Of a stretch of DNA of 16,526 nucleotides, positions 6,216 through 13,723 are shown one piece after another. The notes beneath the pieces are model-generated. The model made no database searches, had not been told where the DNA came from, and was given only the letters and a program-made list of their open reading frames with translations. This DNA comes from an uncultured Eubacterium sp. GTDB lineage: Bacteria > Bacillota > Clostridia > Lachnospirales > Lachnospiraceae. Position 1 is the stretch's first letter; each line of letters starts with the position of its first letter. The position numbers and the translations under genes were made by a program. The DNA is taken from assembly GCA_910586045.1 (NCBI GenBank), contig CAJUIH010000083.1, positions 1 through 16,526 of the forward strand. The letters are read 5' to 3'.

Positions 6216-7652
6216 ATGGATCATCGGATCGACAGTACCGTTCAAATCATCGGCTGCACACAAAAGCCGGACCAGATTACAGCAGCCGCTGCCCGGATTT
6301 CCACAACAACAGGCGATTGCCTGTCCATCTTTACACATTCCGTAGACACCCAAAAAAACCAGGCGCTTATCCAAAAAGTACTTGCCTCCGGCCACCGGAC
6401 AATTATTGAACATATTTATTTCAATCTTGCCTTTCAAAATGTGTCTGCATATGCGGAACAGTTTATGCTGGAATTTAGACTTGCGTCATTTACCGTAAAA
6501 TCCAGGCGCTATGTAGATTTCAGCAATATGGGGTTCGTAGTGCCCGCTTTTATAGGCCAAAACGACTCCCCGCTGCCGGACGCGGCAAAACTGGAAACCC
6601 GCTACCGGGAGCATATGTCCTTTCTCTTTCAAGAATATGAAGCCTTTTGCGAAGCAGGCATCCCAAAAGAGGATGCCCGGTTTTTGCTCCCTTACTGCTA
6701 CCGGAGTAATTTCTACTGTACGGTCAACGCCCGGGAATTATACCATATCCTTTCTTCGATGCTGCATGGCAAAGGAAAGGACCACACGGAAATCCACGCA
6801 CTGGGCATGCAGCTTTATAACCAGGCGGCCGATTTATGTCCGTACATTTTCCGCCCGCTGGCAGATGAAACGGACGGTACGGAGCAAAAATATGAAAAAC
6901 TGGCACAACTGCTGCAAAAAACTACGCACGATCCCATACTGGCGCCGCGTACCGGCGGTATTTCCGTCGAACTGCTGTCCTATCCGAAAAACCCGGAATA
7001 CGCAGCCGCCAAAGCCTGCCTGTGCGCATATACGAATATCGCGACCGAAAAAATCGACCGTATGTTAGAAAACAGGGAATTGACCGAACAGGTTATCACG
7101 GCCATCCTTGCCGACCGCCGTCCGCGGGAACTGGAACAGCTTTCGTATACATTCCGGATCAACGGTATTTCACTGGCCTGCGTGACCCACCTGACCAGAC
7201 ACCGGATGCAGTCGATTCTGATTCCGCCGTTTTACGATGTATGCGACTGCGAGCGGTATATGATACCGGAAACGGTCAAAGCTGACCCTGCGCAAAAGCA
7301 AAGATACCAAAACGCTTACCGCAAAACCAAGGAACTGTATGACCTGCTTACTTCTTATGGACTGCATAAGCAGGAAACCGCATATTTGTATTTAAGCGGC
7401 AGCGTGATTGATCTAACCACAACAATCAATGCACGCGAACTGCTTGTTTTCTTGAGCCTGCGCACCTGCAACCGGGCACAGTGGGAAACGCGCAATGTCG
7501 CTATGTTAATCCTTAACCGGCTAAGAGAGGTTTCCCCCGCGCTGTTTTGCCATTTCGGCCCAAGCTGCTTTGTAACCGGACGCTGCCCTGAGGGGAAGAA
7601 AACCTGCGGGCAGTTTCACGAAGTACAAAAACAATTTTCCGCACCAAACTGA
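6216..7652 (+). CDS. thyX: Tandem-domain flavin-dependent thymidylate synthase (ThyX-like)
   Basis: A 478-residue protein, about twice the usual ThyX length of 210-250, built from two ThyX-like halves. ThyX makes dTMP from dUMP using FAD, NADPH and methylene-tetrahydrofolate. The N-half keeps GHRTIIEH (59-66), the dUMP-site-like SRRY (96-99) and NAR (171-173), but its RHRxxS signature has become EFRLAS (86-91). The C-half keeps RHRMQS (328-333), NAR (405-407) and RTCNRAQWETR (416-426), but has PRELEQ where EH is expected and no clear SxRY. Each half retains motifs the other has lost, so one composite active site per fused pair is likely (inference). AAGGAGGA (6203-6210) lies 5 bases before ATG 6216. 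The enzyme type is confident; catalytic competence is not proven. Confidence 0.88.
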   Translation: MDHRIDSTVQIIGCTQKPDQITAAAARISTTTGDCLSIFTHSVDTQKNQALIQKVLASGHRTIIEHIYFNLAFQNVSAYAEQFMLEFRLASFTVKSRRYVDFSNMGFVVPAFIGQNDSPLPDAAKLETRYREHMSFLFQEYEAFCEAGIPKEDARFLLPYCYRSNFYCTVNARELYHILSSMLHGKGKDHTEIHALGMQLYNQAADLCPYIFRPLADETDGTEQKYEKLAQLLQKTTHDPILAPRTGGISVELLSYPKNPEYAAAKACLCAYTNIATEKIDRMLENRELTEQVITAILADRRPRELEQLSYTFRINGISLACVTHLTRHRMQSILIPPFYDVCDCERYMIPETVKADPAQKQRYQNAYRKTKELYDLLTSYGLHKQETAYLYLSGSVIDLTTTINARELLVFLSLRTCNRAQWETRNVAMLILNRLREVSPALFCHFGPSCFVTGRCPEGKKTCGQFHEVQKQFSAPN

Positions 7653-7723
7653 CAGCGGATCATACACATAAAATCACAGTAACCAGACCAGCACAAGAAA
7701 TCAGGGAAAGAGGAGATCTGCAT

Positions 7724-8383
7724 ATGAAAATAGAAATGCACGTCCACACCAGCGAAAGCAGCCCGTGCGCGCAAGTAGACGCGCAGCGTATCGTTTCGGC
7801 ATACAGCGAAGCAGGCTTTGACGCAATCGTAATCACCAATCATTTTGACCATGAACTGTTAAAAGAATTTGGGCATACAAAAGAAGAGCAAATCGAACGA
7901 TACTTATTAGGATACCGAAAAGCAAAAGCAATGGAAGCCTCCTATCCGGTCAAAGTCATGCTCGGGATCGAAATCGGCCTGGTGCCGAATCCCGAAGAAT
8001 ATTTAATCTATGGCATTGACGAAGCATTTTTGCTGCAGTATCCGGATCTGTGTTTCTGGAAGCAAAAAGACCTGTACGAACGATGCCGTTCCTATGGCGC
8101 CGCAATGTTCCAGGCCCACCCATTCCGGGAACCCTGCCGCCCCAAGGACCCTGCGTATTTAGACGGCGTGGAGTTCAACCAGCGGCCAAACAGCGGCAAT
8201 CACAATGAAAAGCTGACGGTATGGCTAAAAAACCATCCGAATCTCAAGCAGATTTCCGGCAGCGACTGCCATACGCTGGAACAGGTCGGATCCGGCGGAA
8301 TTGAAACCAGCCAGCCGGTAAACGATGAAAAAGAACTTGCGAAACTGATTACCAATACACAAGTAAAACTAATCACGGCCTAA
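7724..8383 (+). CDS. PHP-domain metal-dependent hydrolase
   Basis: A 219-residue cytosolic protein of the PHP (polymerase and histidinol phosphatase) superfamily. Metal-binding motifs appear in order: HVHTSESS (His6, His8), ITNH (His40), GIEIG (Glu83), QAHPFRE (His132) and GSDCH (Asp181, His183), which is a complete set for a di- or tri-metal phosphoesterase. The VEFNQRPNSGNHNE stretch before the last motif is typical of small stand-alone PHP proteins. The substrate cannot be read from sequence; a phosphomonoester or nucleotide is likely. GAGGAG lies about 8 bases before ATG 7724. It follows thyX by 71 bp with no promoter seen, so the two may be co-transcribed. Confidence 0.85.
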   Translation: MKIEMHVHTSESSPCAQVDAQRIVSAYSEAGFDAIVITNHFDHELLKEFGHTKEEQIERYLLGYRKAKAMEASYPVKVMLGIEIGLVPNPEEYLIYGIDEAFLLQYPDLCFWKQKDLYERCRSYGAAMFQAHPFREPCRPKDPAYLDGVEFNQRPNSGNHNEKLTVWLKNHPNLKQISGSDCHTLEQVGSGGIETSQPVNDEKELAKLITNTQVKLITA

Positions 8384-8472
8384 ATCCATGCCAGAAACGG
8401 CTTTCCAAACGCCGGATGAAAAGAGTGCCAGAAAAATCAAGCAAACGGCAGGTTATTGACTGTTCCTAAGAA

Positions 8473-8527
8473 AATCCCCATGCCATACGAATATGGCACC
8501 ACCAGTAATCAAAATGGCATGAGGATT
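8473..8527. terminator. Nested alternative hairpins between the PHP gene and lysA
   Basis: A long stem pairs 8473-8486 with 8514-8527 at 13 of 14 positions. Nested inside it, TGCCATA (8481-8487) and TATGGCA (8492-8498) form a perfect 7-bp stem with loop CGAA. The two structures share the TGCCAT arm and exclude each other. On the minus strand the structure is followed by GATTTTCTT, so it can terminate lysA; on the plus strand it lies after the PHP gene but lacks a T-run. Confidence 0.65.
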
Positions 8528-8542
8528 ACATCGTCTTGGCCC

Positions 8543-9823
8543 CTATGATTCCGAAAATGGGATGTTCTGATAAATAGCAAAACAGTCAAACGTCGCAAAA
8601 TAATCTTTCGGCGTCTGCGCGCGCCGAATTAGCTGCGCCGTCCCGTCTTCCCGCAGCAGCACCTCCGCGGACCACAGCCTGCCGTTATAATTATAGCCCA
8701 TCGCAAACCCATGCGCACCGGTATCGTGGATCACCAGATAATCTCCTTTTTCAATTTCCGGCAGCATACGGTCAACCGCAAACTTGTCATTATTTTCACA
8801 AAGCGAGCCGACGACATCGTATTTATGGTCGCATGGCGCGTCTTCCTTGCCCATAACCGTAATATGGTGATAGGCGCCGTACATTGCCGGACGCATCAGG
8901 TTTGCGGCGCACGCGTCTACGCCGATATAATCCTTGTAAGTATGCTTTTCATGCACCGCCTTTGTTACGAGACAGCCGTACGGCCCTGTCATAAACCGCC
9001 CCATTTCCGTATAAATCGCTGTATTTTCAAGTCCTGCGGGTACTAATATTTCATCAAATACTTTATGCACGCCTTCTCCGATCGCGGCAATGTCATTCGG
9101 CTCCTGGTCCGGCTGATAAGCAATGCCCACGCCGCCGGACAAATTAATGAAATCCAGCTTGATCCCAAGCTTTTGCTGTATTTCAACCGCCAATTCAAAC
9201 AGAGTCTTTGCAAGCGCCGGATAATAATCATTGGTCACCGTATTGCTGACTAAGAACGAATGCAGCCCAAAATGCTTTGCACCCTTTTCTTTCAGCAGTT
9301 GATATCCTTCCAGCAACTGTTCTTTTGTGAATCCGTATTTGGCGTCACCTGGGTTGTCCATAATACCGTTGCTGATTTCGTATACACCGCCTGGATTATA
9401 ACGGCAGCTAATCGTCTCCGGTATTTTTCCGATCGTCTGTTCCAGAAAATCGATATGCGTAAAATCGTCCAGATTAATCACCGCACCCAGCTTGTCTGCA
9501 AATACAAATTCCTCCGGCGGCGTATTATTGGAAGAAAACATAATCTGTTCCCCACGGATTCCCACGGCGTCAGACAACATCAGTTCGGTCAGGGAAGAAC
9601 AGTCGCAGCCGCAACCGTATTCCTTTAAAATCTGGATAATAAATGGATTCGGCTCCGCCTTAACCGCAAAATATTCCCGAAATCCAGGATTCCACGCAAA
9701 CGCATCCCTGACTGCCTGGACATTCGCACGGATTCCTTTTTCATCGTATAAATGAAACGGCGTCGGAAACTGTTTTACGATCTCCTGAAGCTGTTCGTTT
9801 GACACAAATGGTTGTTTTTTCAT
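8543..9823 (-). CDS. lysA: Diaminopimelate decarboxylase (fold-III PLP enzyme)
   Basis: A 426-residue cytosolic PLP enzyme of the alanine-racemase-fold decarboxylases. It should convert meso-diaminopimelate to L-lysine. The PLP lysine is Lys55 in EYFAVKAEP. Other family marks are GLHSFLVSN, the glycine loop LSGGVGI, TEMGRFMTGPYG (phosphate/substrate region), SLCENND near the C-terminus (the Cys of the partner subunit's active site) and DTGAHGFAMGYNYNGR. A TTG at 9862 would give a 13-residue extension, but ATG 9823 with AGGAGG 10 bases upstream is preferred. It follows azlD by 42 bp on the same strand, so an operon is likely. Substrate specificity among lysine, ornithine or carboxynorspermidine decarboxylases rests on overall resemblance. 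Confidence 0.9.
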   Translation of the reverse strand: MKKQPFVSNEQLQEIVKQFPTPFHLYDEKGIRANVQAVRDAFAWNPGFREYFAVKAEPNPFIIQILKEYGCGCDCSSLTELMLSDAVGIRGEQIMFSSNNTPPEEFVFADKLGAVINLDDFTHIDFLEQTIGKIPETISCRYNPGGVYEISNGIMDNPGDAKYGFTKEQLLEGYQLLKEKGAKHFGLHSFLVSNTVTNDYYPALAKTLFELAVEIQQKLGIKLDFINLSGGVGIAYQPDQEPNDIAAIGEGVHKVFDEILVPAGLENTAIYTEMGRFMTGPYGCLVTKAVHEKHTYKDYIGVDACAANLMRPAMYGAYHHITVMGKEDAPCDHKYDVVGSLCENNDKFAVDRMLPEIEKGDYLVIHDTGAHGFAMGYNYNGRLWSAEVLLREDGTAQLIRRAQTPKDYFATFDCFAIYQNIPFSES

Positions 9824-9833
9824 TACAGGCATT

Positions 9834-9839
9834 CCTCCT
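9834..9839 (-). promoter_or_regulatory. Ribosome binding site that fixes the lysA start
   Basis: A perfect AGGAGG on the minus strand lies 10 bases before ATG 9823. The in-frame ATG at 9832 is only one base from it and the TTG at 9862 lies upstream of it, so both are less likely starts. Confidence 0.75.
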
Positions 9840-9865
9840 ATTGTTTGTTTCGTCTTTTGCAAGTC

Positions 9866-10207
9866 TTAGGATCCCGCAAAAACGGTTTGTACAAGCAGCA
9901 TATAGATTACAGTCCCGGCACCAATACTAAGCAGATTGCTCCGTTTCCAGACATGCAGTACGGATACGATCAGGATCGAAATCGCTTCTGGCGCGCCAAA
10001 CGGGAAATTTGTAAGACTGACACCGCGCAGGCAGTAAACAACCAGCATCCCGATTACGGCCGGCGGCAGCACTTTCCCAAGATACTGCACAGTCGGGGGT
10101 ATTTCTTTTCCCGGCGGAAAAAATAAAAACGGGATCAGCCTGGTAAAAAAAATAGTCAGCCCTGTCACCAATATAATAACAACAGACCTTGTAAAGCTCA
10201 CAGGCAT
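9866..10207 (-). CDS. azlD: AzlD-type branched-chain amino acid exporter subunit
   Basis: A small membrane protein of 113 residues with about four hydrophobic helices. Family marks are TRLIPFLFF near the N-terminus, YLGKVLPPAVIGMLVVYCLR in the middle and the C-terminal LLSIGAGTVIYMLLVQ. AzlD works with the larger AzlC permease to export branched-chain amino acids (AzlCD, BrnFE). An upstream TTG would extend the frame to 159 residues, but AGGAGG lies 8 bases before ATG 10207 and the extension is hydrophilic and unlike the family. No azlC is present: upstream there are 330 bp without a gene, including a palindromic repeat. Downstream is lysA, so the pair might link export with lysine synthesis, or azlD may be a remnant. 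Confidence 0.85.
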   Translation of the reverse strand: MPVSFTRSVVIILVTGLTIFFTRLIPFLFFPPGKEIPPTVQYLGKVLPPAVIGMLVVYCLRGVSLTNFPFGAPEAISILIVSVLHVWKRSNLLSIGAGTVIYMLLVQTVFAGS

Positions 10208-10215
10208 TTTCCAAT

Positions 10216-10231
10216 CCTCCTGTATGACAGG
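10216..10231 (-). promoter_or_regulatory. azlD ribosome binding site partly inside a hairpin
   Basis: The azlD Shine-Dalgarno AGGAGG (10216-10221) overlaps the 3' arm of a small hairpin CCTGT-CAT-ACAGG (10219-10231), both on the minus strand. Folding would hide half of the site and could lower or regulate translation. The stem is only 5 bp. Confidence 0.4.
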
Positions 10232-10323
10232 CATCTGATTCATCTGATCCCGATTTGTCCGATCATACGATTCATTTGCCTGTACTTGCTGTAACGAATT
10301 ATTTACAGTTTTTTTCCTTACAT

Positions 10324-10352
10324 ACTCTACAACACGGACGGACAAAAATCAA
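10324..10352 (-). promoter_or_regulatory. Candidate promoter of azlD-lysA
   Basis: On the minus strand TTGATT (10347-10352) and TAGAGT (10324-10329) are separated by 17 bases, each matching consensus at four of six positions. The leader would be about 110 bases and contains a CTGTAA/TTACAG hairpin (10289-10308) and two ATCAGATG repeats. No known riboswitch or T-box was recognised in it. Confidence 0.35.
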
Positions 10353-10407
10353 GTCGTTTTCCAAATAAAATACGCAAAAAGCAAACCTTTTCGTAACCGT
10401 CCAGACC

Positions 10408-10505
10408 GGGCGTTACATTTTGGCTGCAGCGACGCCGGATAAGGGCCGCCAGAAAGCCGGACAAACCGCCTCTCCGGGCGTGCACGCAGCCAAACTCCAA
10501 TGCCC
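10408..10505. repeat. Short palindromic repeat, related to the elements at both window ends
   Basis: Outer arms 10408-10427 and 10486-10505 are reverse complements at 16 of 20 positions, including a perfect 9-bp core TTTGGCTGC/GCAGCCAAA; inner ACGCC-GGA segments also pair. Bases 10416-10445 match the reverse complement of 205-234 at 27 of 30 positions, and ACCGGG followed by a GTTACATTTT-type start is shared with 16446-16463. It is probably an internally shortened member of the same family. It fills most of the 330-bp gene-free stretch between azlD and the SpoIID/LysM gene and may serve as that gene's 3' hairpin, although it has no T-run. Confidence 0.7.
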
Positions 10506-10537
10506 ATGCAGGACGGATGACTTGCAGCACAAGAAAG

Positions 10538-12346
10538 TCAGTTTGGAATCCGCAAGATCTGTCCAATGCTCAGTGCGTCGCTTGTCAGCCCGTTCAGATT
10601 TTTAATCGCGCTGACCGTCGTTTGATACCGCTGCGCAATCGTCCAGAGGGAATCGCCCGCGCGCACGGTATATTCCGTATAACCGGACGGCGTGTTCTGC
10701 CCTGCCGGTATTTTCAGTGTCTGGCCGACCTTGATCAGATCGCCCGTTAATCCGTTTAGCTTTTGTATCGCGCTGACCGTCGTCTGATATTTTTGGGCAA
10801 TCAGCCACAAGCTGTCCCCAGCCTGTACGACATACCGGATCTCTCCTCCGGACGGTACATTCTCTTCGATCCCGTGATAGGTTTCATACAACGCCTGCCA
10901 GGTCAAAGGCCCGACTACGCCGTCCGGCGTTAAACCGACGGTTTGCTGGAATGCTGTTACCGCCCGCTTGGTACCGCTTCCAAAAATACCGTCCTGCGCC
11001 GGAGCCGGGATTCCCGGGTGATAGATCGATACCATGTTAAGTAAATACTGCAGCGTGATTACATCCTGCCCCCTGGCGCCCTGGCGCAGGATACTGTCCG
11101 GCGGAACTGTCCCGATTCCAAGCGTATCGCCTTCGCTGTTTAACTCTGCCAGCCTTGTCACTGCCGTATAAATACTGGATAACTTATACCAGGTGCCTTT
11201 GCCGACAATTCCGTCCGGCGTCAGGTTAAAGATTCTTTGAAATGCTATTACGGCTGCCCTTGTGCTGCTGCCAAAGGTACCCGTACTGTCCGTAATCCTT
11301 GGAATGGCCGGATAATTCTTTCGGATCCTGTTTAAGTAAGTCTGGATGGTCTGGACATCCAGTCCGGTACTGCCGACTTTCAGCAGCGTACCCGGATAAG
11401 AGGAAATCTCTCCCGTAATCACGTCTGTCTGCGCAATTTCCACGTCCTTTGGATAATAAGAACGCAAAATCTGTAACGGCGAAAGCCCCTGGTTTGCAAG
11501 CGTTACCGTACCCCACTGGGACAATCCGCTGCACACCACAGTCGTCCCGTTGCAAAACGAGGTAAAATACGGCGCATTCTGTCCCTGCCTGCGGACATAT
11601 TCATTGAAAATCTCATCCACAATCCTGCTGACCGAATCATAAATCGGCCGTCCATAAATAAAATACTGGTCATAGGCCGTACTGTTCGTAATGTCAAAGT
11701 CATAGCCCCTGCTGCGGTACCATTCTGTATAGACACGGTTGAGCGCAAACGTAATGATGGCATAAATATTTGCCCGAAGCGCAGCCTGCGGCCAGGTCGG
11801 GTAGATTTCACTGCTCGCTACATTTTTTATATAATCAATAAAAGATACCTGTACATTTTGCGCCCCTGTATCCGGACGGCCCAAATGCACGGTAATCGGA
11901 TTCGGAATGACTACCTGGCGCAGGACATACGGGCTGCCTGTTGTCCCTTCCTGGCTGCGCCCCTCCGGTAAAGCAACGGCCGGGCGCCCAACCGTAATCT
12001 CCATACGTTCCGGGCTGCGCTGCATCTCCTGCATAGGTACAAGCACCAATGGCAGTACCGCGCGTACGCCGTCAAAAATAGGGATCTGCGAAACAAACAG
12101 GGTATTAAAACCAGCAGCCCGCGCCAATACGCTGTAGGTTAAAAACGGCTCTTCCGTATAATACTCATTCTGCGAAAACCCCTGATCCAGCGTTTCCAGC
12201 GGAATCAGCGGCGTCATCCCTTCCGCGTCCGTTACCAGTTCATACACACGGCTGCCTTCCGCGTCCAAAATGCTGATCTGTACGCCGCTTACCGGGACAG
12301 CCTGATGCGCGGTACGTGCCTCTATGGTTAAATAACCGATTGCCAT
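10538..12346 (-). CDS. SpoIID-like, peptidoglycan-binding, double-LysM protein (probable spore-envelope protein)
   Basis: A 602-residue multidomain wall protein. Residues 1-105 look like a beta-sandwich of the carboxypeptidase-regulatory type. About 145-320 resemble the SpoIID/LytB domain, with DYIKNVASSEIYPTWPQAAL aligning to the SpoIID glycan-cleaving motif, Glu180 at the catalytic position. Two PG_binding_1 repeats follow (each ending in FGSxTxxAVxAFQ and DGxVG), then two C-terminal LysM repeats (AGDSLWxIAQxYQTTVSAI). There is no signal peptide or membrane segment, unlike secreted hydrolases; LysM proteins of the spore coat made in the mother cell also lack one. An upstream ATG at 12376 overlaps a sigma-K-like -10, so ATG 12346 is preferred, with AGGAG 12 bases upstream (long spacing). 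The spore role is inferred. Confidence 0.85.
   Translation of the reverse strand: MAIGYLTIEARTAHQAVPVSGVQISILDAEGSRVYELVTDAEGMTPLIPLETLDQGFSQNEYYTEEPFLTYSVLARAAGFNTLFVSQIPIFDGVRAVLPLVLVPMQEMQRSPERMEITVGRPAVALPEGRSQEGTTGSPYVLRQVVIPNPITVHLGRPDTGAQNVQVSFIDYIKNVASSEIYPTWPQAALRANIYAIITFALNRVYTEWYRSRGYDFDITNSTAYDQYFIYGRPIYDSVSRIVDEIFNEYVRRQGQNAPYFTSFCNGTTVVCSGLSQWGTVTLANQGLSPLQILRSYYPKDVEIAQTDVITGEISSYPGTLLKVGSTGLDVQTIQTYLNRIRKNYPAIPRITDSTGTFGSSTRAAVIAFQRIFNLTPDGIVGKGTWYKLSSIYTAVTRLAELNSEGDTLGIGTVPPDSILRQGARGQDVITLQYLLNMVSIYHPGIPAPAQDGIFGSGTKRAVTAFQQTVGLTPDGVVGPLTWQALYETYHGIEENVPSGGEIRYVVQAGDSLWLIAQKYQTTVSAIQKLNGLTGDLIKVGQTLKIPAGQNTPSGYTEYTVRAGDSLWTIAQRYQTTVSAIKNLNGLTSDALSIGQILRIPN
10555..10830 (-). 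repeat. Tandem LysM-coding repeat with a 162-bp period
   Basis: The two LysM domains remain similar at DNA level. For example, ATCGCGCTGACCGTCGT occurs at 10605-10621 and again at 10767-10783, exactly 54 codons apart. This points to a recent duplication or ongoing gene conversion, and the array could gain or lose units. Confidence 0.7.
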
Positions 12347-12370
12347 AAACCTGATTTTCTCCTTTTTGCT

Positions 12371-12398
12371 TATCATATGCACAAAAGAGTCCGATGGT
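12371..12398 (-). promoter_or_regulatory. Sigma-K-like (late mother-cell sporulation) promoter
   Basis: On the minus strand AC (12397-12398) is followed after 17 bases by CATATGATA (12371-12379), an exact match to the sigma-K pattern AC-N16/17-CATAnnnTA. Transcription would start about 20-30 bases before ATG 12346. No sigma-A promoter was seen in the 72-bp gap. The match is short and could be chance, but the product's likely spore role supports it. Confidence 0.5.
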
Positions 12399-12418
12399 TA
12401 CCAAAAAACGCGCATTCC

Positions 12419-13723
12419 CTATTCTTTTAAAGACTCCTCCTGCAGCCTGTCAAATTCCGCCATACATTCTTCTACCGTCGCCCCGCCCAGCAGCTTGCGG
12501 ACAATCCGGCAGGTATTTCCCCATTGCTCTACTTTCATTCCCGCATTGGAGCCAAGTACGTATACATTCTCCTTAATCCGGTTATTCAAAGGCTCTAATG
12601 CCGGAATGCAGTCTACCTCCACATTTTTGGACGGCGAAATAACCTTATTCACCTGTGTATATTTTAAAAGCGCCTCATCAGAAAGTATGACTTCCAGAAT
12701 ATCCTTTGCATCTTCCAGATGTTCGGCATCCGCTCCAACCCCAAATCCTGTCACAGGAACGACCGGCATCTGGCCGCGGCTGCTTGGAAATCCGATTACC
12801 TGCATATGAAAATCCACTTTCCCATAAGCGGTATCCGCATTTGCCGCCGACCAGTATGCCATGACAATCGGTGTTTTCTGCGCCCTAAAATCCGGGCCTT
12901 CCGCTTCAATCGCTTCCGAAACAAGCGCGGTTTTTGCATCGATATACCCCCGGTCCATCAATTCTTTTAAATACATAAACGCAGGCCGCATATAATCACT
13001 GTATTTTCTTTCCCCTTTATTTAACGCCGCAATTTCCGCTTCGGTATTGCCTCCGTTATACAGGTCCGCATAGGCCTGGGCGAACACAATCGTTTCCAGC
13101 CACCAGCGGTTTGCGCCGATTGGCGTTTTAATTCCGTTTTCCTGAAATACCCTGCAGCATTCCAGCAGTTCCTCAGGCGTTTCCGGCAACGCAAGGCCAT
13201 ATTGGTCAAACATGTCTTGATTTACAAACAGGCCGTATGCCACAACCTCCTGCGGAATCGCGACCAGCTTGCCGTTTACGGTATTCGCCGTTTTTACAAC
13301 CTCCCGTAAATTGCCGGCGCAGGAAAGATCCGACAAGTCCAGCAGCCGCTCTTCGGAACCAAGGATCTGGATCGTATCCGGATTTAACAGATACAGGTCA
13401 TCCATCCCATTGCGCGCCCGCTCGAGCGCGACGTCATCGTATGTTTTCTCCTTGTAATTTTCCGCCGTATAAGAATGAAACTCCATGGTTACATCCAGCC
13501 TTTCTTCCGCCAAAGTAACCGTTTCCTCAAACGCCGTCCTTGCGGCATTTTTCGCTTCCGGATTCGATTTTTCCATAGGTGAGTACAGATTTACAATCTT
13601 TCTGTCATTCTTCTTCGTTTCCAGCAAATTTTTATCCATTTTATCCTGCCCGCAGGCTGAAAACGCCAGGGCCGTTATGCATGCCGCGCATACCCGTATT
13701 ATTTTTCTGCTACTCTTTTTCAT
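12419..13723 (-). CDS. Extracellular solute-binding lipoprotein (family 1 type), coupled to a hybrid kinase
   Basis: A 434-residue lipoprotein resembling ABC-transporter family 1 (carbohydrate) solute-binding proteins. The signal peptide ends in FSAC, so Cys24 would be lipidated. The mature part shows the usual two-lobe pattern: a YDDVALERARNGMDDLYLLNP-type segment in lobe 1, then NGKLVAIPQEVVAYGLFVNQDMFDQYGL as the hinge region, which is highly typical, and a VIGFPSS...VVPVTGFGVGADAE region later. Its start overlaps the upstream kinase gene by 14 bp, with a purine-rich AAAGGGG site inside that gene. There is no ABC permease or ATPase in the window. It therefore probably presents a ligand to the kinase (as LuxP does for LuxQ) rather than feeding a transporter; the ligand is unknown. 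Confidence 0.87.
   Translation of the reverse strand: MKKSSRKIIRVCAACITALAFSACGQDKMDKNLLETKKNDRKIVNLYSPMEKSNPEAKNAARTAFEETVTLAEERLDVTMEFHSYTAENYKEKTYDDVALERARNGMDDLYLLNPDTIQILGSEERLLDLSDLSCAGNLREVVKTANTVNGKLVAIPQEVVAYGLFVNQDMFDQYGLALPETPEELLECCRVFQENGIKTPIGANRWWLETIVFAQAYADLYNGGNTEAEIAALNKGERKYSDYMRPAFMYLKELMDRGYIDAKTALVSEAIEAEGPDFRAQKTPIVMAYWSAANADTAYGKVDFHMQVIGFPSSRGQMPVVPVTGFGVGADAEHLEDAKDILEVILSDEALLKYTQVNKVISPSKNVEVDCIPALEPLNNRIKENVYVLGSNAGMKVEQWGNTCRIVRKLLGGATVEECMAEFDRLQEESLKE

Noticed and set aside
9824..9862. TTG start extending lysA by 13 residues
   Set aside because: The strong AGGAGG lies inside this extension, directly serving ATG 9823.
10289..10315. Plus-strand intrinsic terminator (CTGTAA/TTACAG stem followed by seven T)
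   Set aside because: The stem is short and AT-rich, and no plus-strand gene precedes it. It more likely reflects the leader structure of the minus-strand azlD transcript, though it could limit antisense transcription.
10208..10345. N-terminal extension of azlD by 46 hydrophilic residues from an upstream TTG
   Set aside because: It is unlike AzlD proteins, and a good ribosome site and small hairpin occupy its DNA just before ATG 10207.
12399..12418. Intrinsic terminator between the solute-binding protein gene and the SpoIID/LysM gene
   Set aside because: A T6 run exists on the minus strand, but no convincing stem precedes it.
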